Part shown: piece after piece, positions 51,900 through 61,084 of the stretch | Numbering within the stretch: position 1 is the stretch's first letter | How the letters are laid out: each line of letters opens with the position of its first letter | Assembly: GCF_000974445.1 (NCBI RefSeq) | Contig: NZ_BBOJ01000016.1 | Span: forward strand, 124,001-188,000 | DNA: 64,000 nt | Source: Lentzea aerocolonigenes | GTDB lineage: Bacteria > Actinomycetota > Actinomycetes > Mycobacteriales > Pseudonocardiaceae | Reading direction: 5' to 3' | Translations under genes and position numbers: made by a program | Notes under the pieces: generated by a model | The model's database searches: none | Seen by the model: the letters and a program-made list of their open reading frames with translations, nothing else | What the model was told of the DNA's origin: nothing

Positions 51900-52541
51900 A
51901 TGGTTACGGCCGTGACCAACACGGAGCCGCGCAGGCGCAACCGCCGGGGTGAAGGCGGGAAGCTGCGGGAAGAGATCATCGCCGCGGCAGTCGCGCTGCT
52001 GGACGAAGGCGGCGACGAACGCGCGGTCACGCTGCGCTCGGTCGCACGCAAGGCGGGCATCGCGGCGCCGTCGATCTACGCGCACTTCGCCGACCAGCCG
52101 TCGATCATGCTGGCCGTGGTGCAGCAGGAGATGGACAGACTCGCCGCCACCCTGCGCGAGGCCGACGAGAACGCCGGCGCCGACCCGCGCCAACGGCTCT
52201 TCGCGGTCTGCAACGCCTACCTGGACGTGGCCAGGGCGCACCCGCAGCGCTACCGGATCATGTTCGGCGGCCTGTGGACGCCGTCGGTGGACGACACCTC
52301 GATCTCCGACGCCGACCTCGAGTCACTGGGCGCCGAGGCCCTCACCGTGCTGGCCGACGTGCTCGGCGCGTGCGTGGAAGCCGGGATCGCGCACGGCAGC
52401 GACGACCTCTACGGCGACGCGGTGGCGTTGTGGCTCGGGCTGCACGGCCTGGCGCACCAGCGGGCCGTGGTGCGCAAGATGCCCGGACCAGCGGACGTGG
52501 GGGACCGGCTGATCAGGGCTCTCGCGCACCTCAAGTCCTAG
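51900..52541 (+). CDS. TetR/AcrR-family regulator (WHG-type C-terminus)
   Basis: 213 residues. HTH: REEIIAAAVALLDEGG, VTLRSVARKAGIAAPSIYAHFADQPSIM. The C-terminal domain has LDVARAHPQRYRIMFGG and LWLGLHGLAHQRA, as in its paralogue at 50316-50768. Divergent from the oxidoreductase operon and therefore its likely repressor; several operator-like repeats precede it. Confidence 0.93.
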   Translation: MVTAVTNTEPRRRNRRGEGGKLREEIIAAAVALLDEGGDERAVTLRSVARKAGIAAPSIYAHFADQPSIMLAVVQQEMDRLAATLREADENAGADPRQRLFAVCNAYLDVARAHPQRYRIMFGGLWTPSVDDTSISDADLESLGAEALTVLADVLGACVEAGIAHGSDDLYGDAVALWLGLHGLAHQRAVVRKMPGPADVGDRLIRALAHLKS

Positions 52542-52616
52542 CCGAACACGTCCTCCGGATCGCAGTACTGGTCGCGGAGTTCACGGCGGCGGGCGTCGTC
52601 CGGCGGAGTGCCCGTG

Positions 52617-53561
52617 TCAGGGCGCCTCGAACAGCGTCGACACCGACTCGCCCACGTTGATCCGCCGCATCGCCTCGGCCATCGCCGGCGCGATCGACAG
52701 CACCTTCAACTTCGGCACGACCTTCTCCTGCGGGATCGGCACGGTGTTCGTCGCGACGATCTCCAGCACGTCGTCGAACGCCTGCAACCGGTCCAGCGCC
52801 CCCGACGAGAACAGTCCGTGCGTGCATGCGACCCGGATCGGTCCCGCCCCGCGCTCCCGCAGCTTGTCCAGCAGCTCGATGACGGTCGACCCCTTGGCGA
52901 TCTCGTCGTCCAGCACGATCACGTCCCGCCCGGCCACGTCACCGATCACCGTCGAGATCTGCACCTCGTCGTCCGCGAACCGCTGTTTGGCACCGGCCGC
53001 GACCGGCACGCCGAGGATCCGGGCGAAGTGCGCGGCCTCCTTGGCGTTGCCCAGATCCGGCGACACCACAACGGTGTTCGACAGGTCGTGCTGGGAGAAG
53101 TGCGCCGCCAGTTCGCGCAGTGCGTGCAGGTGGTCCACCGGCACGGAGAAGAAGCCGTGCACCTGCGGCGAGTGCAACGTCATCGCCAGCACGCGGGAGG
53201 CCCCGGCGGCGACCATCAGGTCGGCGACCAGGCGGCCGCCGATGGAGATGCGCGGCGCGTCCTTCTTGTCCGAGCGCGCGTAGGCGTAGTGCGGCAGAAC
53301 GACAGTCGTGCGCGCGGCGGACGCGCCACGGGCAGCGTCCAGCATCAGCAGCAGTTCGACGAGATGTTCCTGCACCGGCGGCACCAGTGGCTGGATCAGG
53401 AACACGTCCCGCTCGCGGCAGTTCGCCTGCAGCTGCACCTCGAGGCAGTCGTTGGCGAACCGGGTCAGGCGGCTGGGTGACAGGTCGACGCCGAGGTGAC
53501 CACAGATCTCGGCGGCGAGGGAGGGATGGGCGGAACCGGTGAAGACAGCGATGTCACGCAC
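52617..53561 (-). CDS. Ribose-phosphate pyrophosphokinase-like protein
   Basis: 314 residues, standard PRPP synthase length. ANCRERDVFLIQPL, PYAYARSDKKDAPRISIGGRL, VSPDLGNAKEAAHFA and VIVLDDEIAKGSTVIE (PRPP-binding loop; classic enzymes have DDMIDTGGT). The altered loop and SDKKDAPR segment mark it as a divergent paralogue rather than the main prs. Third gene, nine bases after the preceding one, in an operon with a CehA-type hydrolase. Confidence 0.88.
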   Translation of the reverse strand: MRDIAVFTGSAHPSLAAEICGHLGVDLSPSRLTRFANDCLEVQLQANCRERDVFLIQPLVPPVQEHLVELLLMLDAARGASAARTTVVLPHYAYARSDKKDAPRISIGGRLVADLMVAAGASRVLAMTLHSPQVHGFFSVPVDHLHALRELAAHFSQHDLSNTVVVSPDLGNAKEAAHFARILGVPVAAGAKQRFADDEVQISTVIGDVAGRDVIVLDDEIAKGSTVIELLDKLRERGAGPIRVACTHGLFSSGALDRLQAFDDVLEIVATNTVPIPQEKVVPKLKVLSIAPAMAEAMRRINVGESVSTLFEAP

Positions 53562-53570
53562 ATCCCGAAC

Positions 53571-54053
53571 CTAGTCGACGACCAGCACCAACTTGCCGTC
53601 GCGGAAGAACGGGACCAAGTTCCCGCGCGTGTCGACCGTGTGGGTTCCGCGCGGTAAGACGGCCTCTATGGCCGTGAACGCGAGGATGTCCGACACGCCG
53701 TGACGGCCGCGCAACGACCGTTGGCCCTGGAATCGCAGAGCGCGCCCCTCGCGGCGGTACTGGTGTGCCTCAGCAGCAGCGGAGGCGCCTACTCGCAGCG
53801 CCTCCGGGCCTACCAGGCGCCCCGACGACGCACCGCGCACGGCGACCCCGAAACCCTGCTCGACGAGCGAGTTCACCACCGCGTCGGACGGGGGCACGGG
53901 GAGCAGGAAGGACATCGCGTGGTGACCTTCGACCTCGTGCACCACGACCGTCCTGGCCGTGGTCAGCAGGGTGTCGTGCAGTTCCAGTGCGATCTTCTCC
54001 GCTTCCCAGCGGTTCTCGTAGCCGGCGTCGACACCGACGAAGGTGCTGGTCAC
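53571..54053 (-). CDS. Uncharacterised protein in the CehA/PRPP synthase operon
   Basis: 160 residues from GTG 54053, overlapping the CehA-like gene stop (GTGA). The sequence (FVGVDAGYENRWEAEKIA, TARTVVVHEVEGHHAMSFLL, FTAIEAVLPRGTHTV) has no signal or membrane segment. Probably cytoplasmic; family not recognised. Confidence 0.65.
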   Translation of the reverse strand: MTSTFVGVDAGYENRWEAEKIALELHDTLLTTARTVVVHEVEGHHAMSFLLPVPPSDAVVNSLVEQGFGVAVRGASSGRLVGPEALRVGASAAAEAHQYRREGRALRFQGQRSLRGRHGVSDILAFTAIEAVLPRGTHTVDTRGNLVPFFRDGKLVLVVD

Positions 54054-55558
54054 CTGACCTCCACGAAGATCGGGTTGGTGTAGCACCACAGGTCCTCCCA
54101 CGGGTTCGCGGCTCCCGGAGTGTCCGCCTGCGGTTCGAACGCGCCGCGGTTGCCGTCGGTTCCGCGCAATCGGAGGTAAAAAGTTTCTCGGACGTTGCGG
54201 AACGTGTGCGTGAAGACCGCATAGTGCCAGCGCGGCTCGTAAGATCGCTCGACGTTCACATGTGGCGTGGACAACGTTTCAGACGACGTTCGACCGGTTA
54301 CCGCACCCTTGATGAGGTCCAAACGGCGCAACCGGGGAATGAACCCCGCGCTGTTCGGGCGCGTGGCCAAACGTGCCTTGACCAGCACCGTCACGTCCGA
54401 ACCGCGGCGCACGCGCAGACGTCCGCCCATCGTTTCGCAGCCACCGGTGCCGACAACGGTGAACTGCAGGTCTTCCACCAATCCACCGTGCGAAACCCAC
54501 GCGCGACCTGCCCGCAGGCCCTCCATCACGGCGCCGCGGGTCCGCCTGGTCGCTCCGACGACGGTCCGGGAGAACTCGCAGGGGAAGAAGTCGACGTAGG
54601 GCGGCGACGCCTGGGGCGGGCCGCTGTCGACCGGGTCGAGGTGCTTGCCGGTGAGGTCGAACTGGTTGCCCGGCTCGGGCACGCGGACGATCGTGTCGCG
54701 CGAGTTGAAGTGCGAGTCGGAGTTCGACGTGATCCACCAGCCGAGGCCCTCGGCGAGCAGCGAGTCCCAGACGCCGCCGAGCTTCGCGGTCATCCAGTCG
54801 AAGCCGCCGTAGGTCCGGTACGCCTCCGTCGGATAAGGCGTGTAGGAGTTCGAGCCGGGGCTGTTCGCGTAGCCGCCGCGGTAACCGCCGGGACCGCGCA
54901 ACGGATCGCCGTCGCCCTGCGCGCCGGGTGCGCCTTCCATGCCGACAACGATGTCGGGCGCCAGGTCACGCATGTTCCGCAACTCGTAGGGCGCCACACG
55001 GCCGTTGCGCATCGGGTGGTTGATGAACACCAACGCGGACTTCATCGTGCCGTTGCGGATCTTGGCTTGGAGAAAGCGGATCGCGTCCAGAGCCTTGCGC
55101 TCGTTGGCGGGGCTGGACGCTTCGGCGCCGTTCAGCCGCCAGTCGAACTGCCGCTCGAAGTCGCGCAGCACGCCGGCTTCGTCGTGGCAGTCCTCGAAGA
55201 AGAGGGTCGCGTGTTCGGCGCCGGGCACGTTCCACTCCATGCCCTGCCACAGCAGCAGTTGAGGGAACTTCTGCTGTGCGCGCCGAATGTCCGCCGCGGT
55301 CGCCTCAACGGAGTGCGCCTCGTGCGACGCGTGTCCGTGGTCGGTGATCACGAGCCAGTCAGTGCCGTGCCGCAACGCACCGCGAATCTGCTGCTCGATG
55401 GTGTACATGCCGTCGTACGAGTACTGCGTGTGCGTGTGGTGGTCGCCGGAAAGCCAGTGATAACGGGCAGAAGCAGCCGCACGGCCCGTGCCCAACACAC
55501 CAGCTACACCCAGTGCACTCGCTCCCTGCAAGAAGCGCCTGCGGGCCACTTCGGACAT
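54050..55558 (-). CDS. CehA/McbA-family metallohydrolase (PHP domain), Tat-exported
   Basis: 502 residues. Tat signal MSEVARRRFLQGASALGVAG. PHP-type metal motifs: SGDHHTHTQYSYDGMY, VITDHGHASHEAHS, FINHPMRNGR, SNSDSHFNSRDT. A C-terminal beta-rich region follows. Related enzymes hydrolyse esters/carbamates or phosphodiesters; substrate unknown. First gene of a three-gene operon ending with the PRPP synthase-like protein. Confidence 0.88.
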   Translation of the reverse strand: MSEVARRRFLQGASALGVAGVLGTGRAAASARYHWLSGDHHTHTQYSYDGMYTIEQQIRGALRHGTDWLVITDHGHASHEAHSVEATAADIRRAQQKFPQLLLWQGMEWNVPGAEHATLFFEDCHDEAGVLRDFERQFDWRLNGAEASSPANERKALDAIRFLQAKIRNGTMKSALVFINHPMRNGRVAPYELRNMRDLAPDIVVGMEGAPGAQGDGDPLRGPGGYRGGYANSPGSNSYTPYPTEAYRTYGGFDWMTAKLGGVWDSLLAEGLGWWITSNSDSHFNSRDTIVRVPEPGNQFDLTGKHLDPVDSGPPQASPPYVDFFPCEFSRTVVGATRRTRGAVMEGLRAGRAWVSHGGLVEDLQFTVVGTGGCETMGGRLRVRRGSDVTVLVKARLATRPNSAGFIPRLRRLDLIKGAVTGRTSSETLSTPHVNVERSYEPRWHYAVFTHTFRNVRETFYLRLRGTDGNRGAFEPQADTPGAANPWEDLWCYTNPIFVEVR

Positions 55559-55651
55559 GGCTGATCCTCCACGCGACGGGTCGGGTCCGTGGAGGCTAGG
55601 CCGATCGGGTGAGGCGCAGGTGGCTGCCGAATGACCGGCGGGCGAACAACG

Positions 55652-56458
55652 TCAGATCGGGAGGAGGTCGACCCAGTCCAGGAACGGCAGCGCGCCGGTC
55701 GCCTGCAACGCCGCGAGGCCCAGCCACACCGACAGGATCGTCACCACCGGCCCGACGATGGCCATCTCGACGACGCCACCCGTCTTCATGCGCATGATCT
55801 TCGGCGGCGCCACCGGGTACCACGTCTTGCCCATGATCGGTATCGGCCACAGCATCGGGCAGCCCTGCTCGGTGATCGCGTCACCGATGTAGTGCGCCAC
55901 GCACCCGACACCGACCGCGATCCCGCACGCCGCGGCGGAAGCGTTGGTCTGCGCCGTCCACGCGATCATCGCCCACGTCACGCCGGCGGACACGACGGTG
56001 ATCATCAACGCGTCCTGCTTGGGGTTCCAGTCGTTCATGATCCCGCGCACGGCGAGGCCCGCGAACACGAACATCAGCACCGGCAGCGCCCACTTCTGGC
56101 TGTTCTGCACGACCGCGGTGGTGAAGATGGCGGCGAACAGCGCGAAGACGAGCGTGTGTGTGAGACCGCGATGTCCGCCGTCTCTCTTGGAATCCTTCTT
56201 CAGACGTGTTGTCCGGTAAACGAAGCTGCTGACCGCGTTGATCCCCGCCGACAGCCCGCCGCTCAGTGCTCCGAACGTGCGCGAGATGGTCGAACCGGGG
56301 TGGTCGAGGTCCGGCAGAAGTGCTGCTCCAGTGGCAAGAACCGCGCCAACGGCCCAGCTCTGCGGCGAGAGCTGGCCGATCGGGTGACTCGATGCGAGTG
56401 CGGTGACGGCGCTCCAGGCGAGCAGCCCGCTCATCGCATGTGTTGGCCCAGTTGACAC
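55652..56458 (-). CDS. DUF457/YdjM-type metal-dependent hydrolase membrane protein
   Basis: 268 residues with six or seven helices. The family metal-binding motifs are THAMSGLLAWS, LLPDLDHPGSTISR, GGHRGLTHTLVFAL and AHYIGDAITEQGCPMLWP. Membrane-embedded hydrolase; activity in this family is not well defined. Single gene, divergent from the SDR gene. Confidence 0.88.
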   Translation of the reverse strand: MSTGPTHAMSGLLAWSAVTALASSHPIGQLSPQSWAVGAVLATGAALLPDLDHPGSTISRTFGALSGGLSAGINAVSSFVYRTTRLKKDSKRDGGHRGLTHTLVFALFAAIFTTAVVQNSQKWALPVLMFVFAGLAVRGIMNDWNPKQDALMITVVSAGVTWAMIAWTAQTNASAAACGIAVGVGCVAHYIGDAITEQGCPMLWPIPIMGKTWYPVAPPKIMRMKTGGVVEMAIVGPVVTILSVWLGLAALQATGALPFLDWVDLLPI

Positions 56459-56570
56459 TTACTCCCCTTCAGTGATCACCCGACGGTGAAAACAGTAGCC
56501 GCAGGTATCACGTGTCCGAGCCAGAACTCCATATCTCCGGACAACCAACTCCTCGGCAAGGAGCACGGAC

Positions 56571-57413
56571 ATGGCTCAGGTTTGGCTCATCACCGGCAGT
56601 TCCCGCGGCATCGGCCGCAAGACCGCCGAAGCAGTGCTCGCCGCCGGACACCGGCTCGTCGCGACCGCCCGCGATCCGCGCGATCTCGACGACCTCGTCT
56701 CTCAACACGGCGACCGGGTCAGATCTGTTGCACTGGACGTGCGCGACACCGCCCAGGCGAAGGAAGCCGTGGCGACCGCGGTCCGCGAGTTCGGTCGGCT
56801 CGACGTCGTCGTGAACAACGCGGGGGCCGGCCGCGTCACGTCGATCGAGGAGTGCTCGGAGGCCGACTTCCGCGACCAGCTGGAGATCAACCTCTGGGGT
56901 GTCGTCAACGTCACGAAGGCCGCGCTGCCCGTTCTGCGCGAGCAGCGGTCGGGTCACTTCATCCAGGTCGGGTCGACCGCAGGGCACATGGCGTTCGGCG
57001 GCGGTCTCGCCCCGTACGTGATGGCCAAGTTCGCGCTGCGCGGCTTCACCGAGTCGCTGGCCGCGGAGTGCGCGCCGTTCGGGGTGAAGGCCACGATCGT
57101 CGAGCTCGGCGGCTTCCAGACCGACTGGACCGGCCCCTCTCTGGTGGTGACCGAGCCGGGGGAGGACTACGTTCCCTCTGTCGGGGCAATGCTCGACATG
57201 ATGCGTGGCGCGCACGGCAACATGCCTGGTGATCCGGCTGAGGCCGCGCGAGTCATGCTCGACGTGGTAGCCATGGACGAGCCGCCACCGAGTCTGCTGC
57301 TCGGCAGCGACGCGGTGGACATGGTCCGCCTGGCCGACCAGGCACGGAATGCTGAAATCGACAAGTGGGAGCACGTGAGCCGCTCGACGGACTTCGACCC
57401 TGAATCGGTGTAA
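56571..57413 (+). CDS. Short-chain dehydrogenase/reductase
   Basis: 280 residues. Rossmann motif WLITGSSRGIGRKTAE, NNAG at VVVNNAGAGR, catalytic Ser and Tyr in VGSTAGHMAF and APYVMAKFALRGF (YxxxK). Classical SDR, probably NADP-dependent. Substrate unknown. Confidence 0.93.
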   Translation: MAQVWLITGSSRGIGRKTAEAVLAAGHRLVATARDPRDLDDLVSQHGDRVRSVALDVRDTAQAKEAVATAVREFGRLDVVVNNAGAGRVTSIEECSEADFRDQLEINLWGVVNVTKAALPVLREQRSGHFIQVGSTAGHMAFGGGLAPYVMAKFALRGFTESLAAECAPFGVKATIVELGGFQTDWTGPSLVVTEPGEDYVPSVGAMLDMMRGAHGNMPGDPAEAARVMLDVVAMDEPPPSLLLGSDAVDMVRLADQARNAEIDKWEHVSRSTDFDPESV

Positions 57414-57492
57414 CCAGGGTCGCAGGCACACCTCGGCGGTTTACCAGTACGCTTGTCTTGCTTGCATCGTCGCGAGAGGAGCGCCCGGAGTT

Positions 57493-58716
57493 ATGGGCAA
57501 GATCAAGGTTCAGGGCACCGTCGTCGAGCTCGACGGCGACGAGATGACCCGGATCATCTGGCAGTTCATCAAGGACAAGCTGATCCACCCGTACCTGGAC
57601 GTCACCCTGGAGTACTACGACCTGGGCATCGAGCACCGGGACGCCACCGACGACCAGGTCACCATCGACGCCGCGAACGCCATCAAGAAGCACGGCGTCG
57701 GCGTCAAGTGCGCCACGATCACGCCGGACGAGGCGCGCGTCGAGGAGTTCGGCCTCAAGAAGATGTGGGTCTCGCCGAACGGCACGATCCGCAACATCCT
57801 CGGCGGTGTCGTCTTCCGCGAGCCGATCATCATCTCGAACGTCCCGCGCCTGGTCCCGGGCTGGACGAAGCCGATCATCATCGGCCGTCACGCGCACGGT
57901 GACCAGTACAAGGCCACCAACTTCAAGGTGCCCGGCGCCGGCAAGCTGACGATCACGTTCCAGCCGGAAGACGGCTCGGAGCCGATCGAGCACGTCGTCA
58001 CCGAGTTCCCGGCGGAGGGCGGTGTGGCGATGGGCATGTACAACTACAACAAGTCCATCGAGGACTTCGCCCGCGCCTCGTTCTCCTACGGCCTGCAGCG
58101 GGGCTACCCCGTCTACATGTCCACGAAGAACACGATCCTGAAGGCCTACGACGGCGCCTTCAAGGACATCTTCCAGCGCGTGTTCGACGAGGAGTTCAAG
58201 GCGGAGTTCGACGCCAAGGGCCTCACCTACGAGCACCGCCTGATCGACGACATGGTCGCCGCGGCCATGAAGTGGGAGGGCGGCTACGTCTGGGCGTGCA
58301 AGAACTACGACGGTGACGTCCAGTCCGACACGGTCGCGCAGGGCTTCGGCTCGCTCGGCCTGATGACGTCGGTCCTCATGACCCCGGACGGCAAGACCGT
58401 CGAGGCCGAGGCCGCCCACGGCACCGTCACGCGCCACTACCGCCAGCACCAGGCCGGCAAGCCGACGTCGACGAACCCGATCGCGTCGATCTTCGCCTGG
58501 ACCCGCGGCCTCATGCACCGCGGCAAGCTGGACAACACCCCCGAGGTGATCCGCTTCGCCGAGGCGCTGGAGCAGGTCGTCATCGAGACGGTCGAGGCCG
58601 GTCAGATGACCAAGGACCTCGCCCTGCTCGTCGGCAAGGACCAGGAGTGGCTGACCACCGAGGACTTCCTCGCCGCGCTGGACGAGAACCTCAAGAAGAA
58701 GATGGCGTCGTTCTGA
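57493..58716 (+). CDS. icd: NADP-dependent isocitrate dehydrogenase (dimeric type)
   Basis: 407 residues of the eukaryote-like homodimeric subfamily: VELDGDEMTRIIWQFIKDKL, NGTIRNILGGVVFREPI, YMSTKNTILKAYDGAFKD, LIDDMVAAAMKWEGGYVWAC and the GTVTRHYRQHQAGKPTSTNP cofactor/substrate segment. Makes 2-oxoglutarate and NADPH. 2-Oxoglutarate is also the co-substrate expected for the HExxH enzyme. A strong terminator follows. Confidence 0.97.
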   Translation: MGKIKVQGTVVELDGDEMTRIIWQFIKDKLIHPYLDVTLEYYDLGIEHRDATDDQVTIDAANAIKKHGVGVKCATITPDEARVEEFGLKKMWVSPNGTIRNILGGVVFREPIIISNVPRLVPGWTKPIIIGRHAHGDQYKATNFKVPGAGKLTITFQPEDGSEPIEHVVTEFPAEGGVAMGMYNYNKSIEDFARASFSYGLQRGYPVYMSTKNTILKAYDGAFKDIFQRVFDEEFKAEFDAKGLTYEHRLIDDMVAAAMKWEGGYVWACKNYDGDVQSDTVAQGFGSLGLMTSVLMTPDGKTVEAEAAHGTVTRHYRQHQAGKPTSTNPIASIFAWTRGLMHRGKLDNTPEVIRFAEALEQVVIETVEAGQMTKDLALLVGKDQEWLTTEDFLAALDENLKKKMASF

Positions 58717-58738
58717 CGTTCGCCTGATTCGAGCACGC

Positions 58739-58775
58739 GAGAAGGCCATCCCGGTCACACCGGGGTGGCCTTCTC
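58739..58775 (+). terminator. Terminator of icd
   Basis: A 17-bp stem (GAGAAGGCCATCCCGGT with ACCGGGGTGGCCTTCTC, one T-G pair), loop CAC, followed by CGCTTTTC. Strong intrinsic terminator. Confidence 0.9.
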
Positions 58776-58894
58776 CGCTTTTCGTCACCCGGTCGGTTCC
58801 TCTTGCGGGTGGTTGCCGCGCCGAGCCGTCCACAGGGGACTTCCAGCCGCTATATCTGCTGCTCGGGGCAGTTCGCGGTACAGGAGGCGGCGTC

Positions 58895-59206
58895 ATGTTG
58901 GGTGTTCCGGTCAGGGGAATGATCGTGATTGGGGTGCTGGGCGTCGCCGGTGTCATGTACGTGGCGAACGGCGGCAAGCCGATGGGCAGCGACAAGGGCG
59001 CGGAGATCTGCAAGATCACCGTGACCGCCGACATCCTCAACGTCAGGTCCGGCCCCGGCGACATGCAGCCGATCGTCTCGACCATGCCGCGTGATGCCGT
59101 CGCCGACGCCCAGGCACGCGTGGAGAACGGCTACCGGATGCTGAGCGACCGGCGTTGGGTGAGCCAGCAGTTCGTCGCGCTGACGAGCGACTCGACCTGC
59201 AAGTGA
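58895..59206 (+). CDS. Small SH3-domain protein with N-terminal membrane anchor
   Basis: 103 residues. N-terminal hydrophobic anchor (MLGVPVRGMIVIGVLGVAGVM), then a bacterial SH3 domain with VTADILNVRSGPGDMQPIV and RRWVSQQFVAL, and two Cys (EICK, STCK) that could be disulphide-linked. AGGAGG seven bases before ATG. Cell-wall interaction is a reasonable inference. Confidence 0.78.
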   Translation: MLGVPVRGMIVIGVLGVAGVMYVANGGKPMGSDKGAEICKITVTADILNVRSGPGDMQPIVSTMPRDAVADAQARVENGYRMLSDRRWVSQQFVALTSDSTCK

Positions 59207-59234
59207 GCCACCGACGCCGTGGCAGACTTGGGTC

Positions 59235-59453
59235 ATGCTGCGGAACATGTTTCGGTGGGGCAGGGGCAAGGGCGTCACGCAGTGCTCCTGCGAGCCCGAG
59301 TGGCAGGGCCTCTACACCGAGATCGACGGCCAGCGCCAACTGGCGCTGCCCCGCGACGAGATGGCCACGATCGTGGGCTACCTGGACCTGACCGCCCACT
59401 GCGCGGGCTGCGGCGCCGAGTACCCGAAACCCTGGGGCCTCGCCTCTAGGTAG
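59235..59453 (+). CDS. Small Cys-containing protein of unknown function
   Basis: 72 residues: QCSCEPEW at the start and AHCAGCGAEYPKPW near the end, a possible zinc pair. Sits 28 bases after the SH3 protein gene and 12 before exonuclease III. Not recognised. Confidence 0.5.
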   Translation: MLRNMFRWGRGKGVTQCSCEPEWQGLYTEIDGQRQLALPRDEMATIVGYLDLTAHCAGCGAEYPKPWGLASR

Positions 59454-59464
59454 GCTCCCGCGTC

Positions 59465-60259
59465 GTGCTCACGGTCTCCACGGTCAACGTCAACGGTCTG
59501 CGCGCTGCCGCCAAGAAGGGCTACCTGGAGTGGATGGCGTCCACATCCGCGGACGTGGTGTGCCTGCAGGAAGTTCGCGCCGAACCCCACGAACTGCCCG
59601 CGGAGGTCCACTCACCGTCGGGCTGGCACGGCGTGTACGCCCCGTCGTCGTTGAAGGGCCGCGCGGGCGTGGGCGTGCTCTCGCGCGTTGAACCGTCCTC
59701 GGTCCGTGTGGGCTTTGGCACTGCCGAGTTCGAGTCGAGCGGCCGCTACGTGGAGATCGAGCTGCCGGGCGTCGTCGTCGGCTCGCTGTACCTGCCGTCC
59801 GGCGACGTCGGCACGGAGAAGCAGGACGAGAAGGACCGCTTCATGGCGGCCTTCCTGCCGTACCTGGTGTCGTTGCGAGAGAAGGCGGCCGTGTCGGGCC
59901 GTGAGGTGCTCGTGTGTGGTGACTGGAACATCGCGCACCAGCAGGCAGACCTGAAGAACTGGCGCACGAACCAGAAGGAGTCCGGCTTCCTGCCGTACGA
60001 GCGGGAGTGGATGTCGTCGGTGTTCGCCTCCGGGTACAACGACGTGGTGCGCGCGCTGCACCCCGATGTGGCCGGGCCGTACTCGTGGTGGTCGTACCGA
60101 GGCAAGGCGTTCGACAACGACTCCGGCTGGCGCATCGACTACCACGCCGCCACCGATGGGCTGGCCGGGCGGGCGGTCTCCGCGGTGGTGGAGAGGGCGG
60201 CGACGTACGGGGAGCGCTGGTCGGACCACGCGCCGGTCACGGTCGTGTACGCCGACTGA
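59465..60259 (+). CDS. xth: Exodeoxyribonuclease III / AP endonuclease
   Basis: 264 residues with all exonuclease III motifs: TVNVNGLRAAAKKGY, VVCLQEVRA, GRYVEIELPG, VCGDWNIAHQQ, SWWSYRGKAF..GWRIDYH, RWSDHAPVTV. Cleaves AP sites and degrades 3' ends in base-excision repair. GTG 59465. Confidence 0.95.
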   Translation: MLTVSTVNVNGLRAAAKKGYLEWMASTSADVVCLQEVRAEPHELPAEVHSPSGWHGVYAPSSLKGRAGVGVLSRVEPSSVRVGFGTAEFESSGRYVEIELPGVVVGSLYLPSGDVGTEKQDEKDRFMAAFLPYLVSLREKAAVSGREVLVCGDWNIAHQQADLKNWRTNQKESGFLPYEREWMSSVFASGYNDVVRALHPDVAGPYSWWSYRGKAFDNDSGWRIDYHAATDGLAGRAVSAVVERAATYGERWSDHAPVTVVYAD

Positions 60260-60303
60260 TCCGACGCGGATCAGGCACAATCGTCCCGGAGGAGGTGACG
60301 AAG

Positions 60304-60612
60304 GTGCACGAGGTCGTGGCCACCAAGGTGGCTGAGATCGAGGAGCTCTGCCGAGCGCTCGGAGTTCGGCGTCTCGACGTGTTCGGGTCAGCTGTGAGCG
60401 ATTCGTTCGACGTCGTGACCAGCGATGTGGACATCCTCGTCGACTTCGAGACCGGGGACGATTTCGATCACTTCGGCACCTACTTCGCCTTGAAGGAGGG
60501 GCTGGAGCGCATTCTCGGCAGACCGGTTGATCTGGTGGTCAGCACCAGCATTCGCAACCCGTACTTCCGGCAGCAGGTCATGGAGAGCAAGGAAACCTTG
60601 TATGCGGCGTGA
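60304..60612 (+). CDS. mntA: MntA-type minimal nucleotidyltransferase (antitoxin)
   Basis: 102 residues from GTG 60304, with GGAGGAGG upstream. The nucleotidyltransferase signature is LDVFGSAVSDSF..SDVDILVDF (GS and DxD). In type VII toxin-antitoxin systems MntA AMPylates the HepT toxin and so neutralises it. It overlaps hepT by 11 bases. Confidence 0.88.
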   Translation: MHEVVATKVAEIEELCRALGVRRLDVFGSAVSDSFDVVTSDVDILVDFETGDDFDHFGTYFALKEGLERILGRPVDLVVSTSIRNPYFRQQVMESKETLYAA

Positions 60613-61012
60613 TCCCCGCACTTACCTGTGGGACGCCTTGCGCGCGGCAGAGTTGCTCGCCGAGTTCAGCAGCGGCAAGTCCTTCACGGACTACCTGGAT
60701 GACGCGATGCTGCGGTCGGCCGTCGAGCGGCAGTTCGAGATCATCGGCGAAGCGTTGAACAACCTGTCGAAGGTTTCCCCGGAGCTCGCAGCTGCCGTTC
60801 CGGACCTGCCTCGCATCGTCGCCTTCCGCAACATCCTGATCCACGGTTACGCCAGCGTGGACGATGCACTCGTGTGGCAGGTGCTCACCGAGAAGCAGCC
60901 AGCAGCTGGAGGAGAGGCTGCACCAGCTGCTGGCTGGGCTGAGTTGAGAGCTGTCCCGGTACTCCGACTGATCCAGTCCGCCCAGCCTTTATCGCTCCCG
61001 TCCCCCTCCTGA
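60602..61012 (+). CDS. hepT: HepT-type RNase toxin, C-terminus probably frameshifted
   Basis: 136 residues from ATG 60602. HEPN core: DALRAAELLAEFSSGKSFTDYL, RQFEIIGEALNNLSK, and the catalytic RNILIHGY (R-x4-H-x-Y). After VWQVLTEK the frame turns into an Ala/Pro/Gly-rich tail. The +1 frame from base 60897 instead reads SQQLEERLHQLLAGLS and stops at 60945-60947, the expected HepT end. A one-base insertion (or two-base deletion) near 60893-60900 therefore seems to have altered the tail; the active site lies before it. Confidence 0.82.
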   Translation: MRRDPRTYLWDALRAAELLAEFSSGKSFTDYLDDAMLRSAVERQFEIIGEALNNLSKVSPELAAAVPDLPRIVAFRNILIHGYASVDDALVWQVLTEKQPAAGGEAAPAAGWAELRAVPVLRLIQSAQPLSLPSPS

Positions 61013-61084
61013 CCACTCGATTTCACCTGCCGGCTCCCCGAATCTGAACACGATTCACCATCGGTCAGATCAAGGGGGCGGCTC

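Noticed and set aside
52542..52616. Short minus-strand reading (PPDDARRRELRDQYCDPEDVFG) after the PRPP synthase gene
   Set aside because: Only about 25 codons without a start; could be a tail of a lost gene but nothing supports it.
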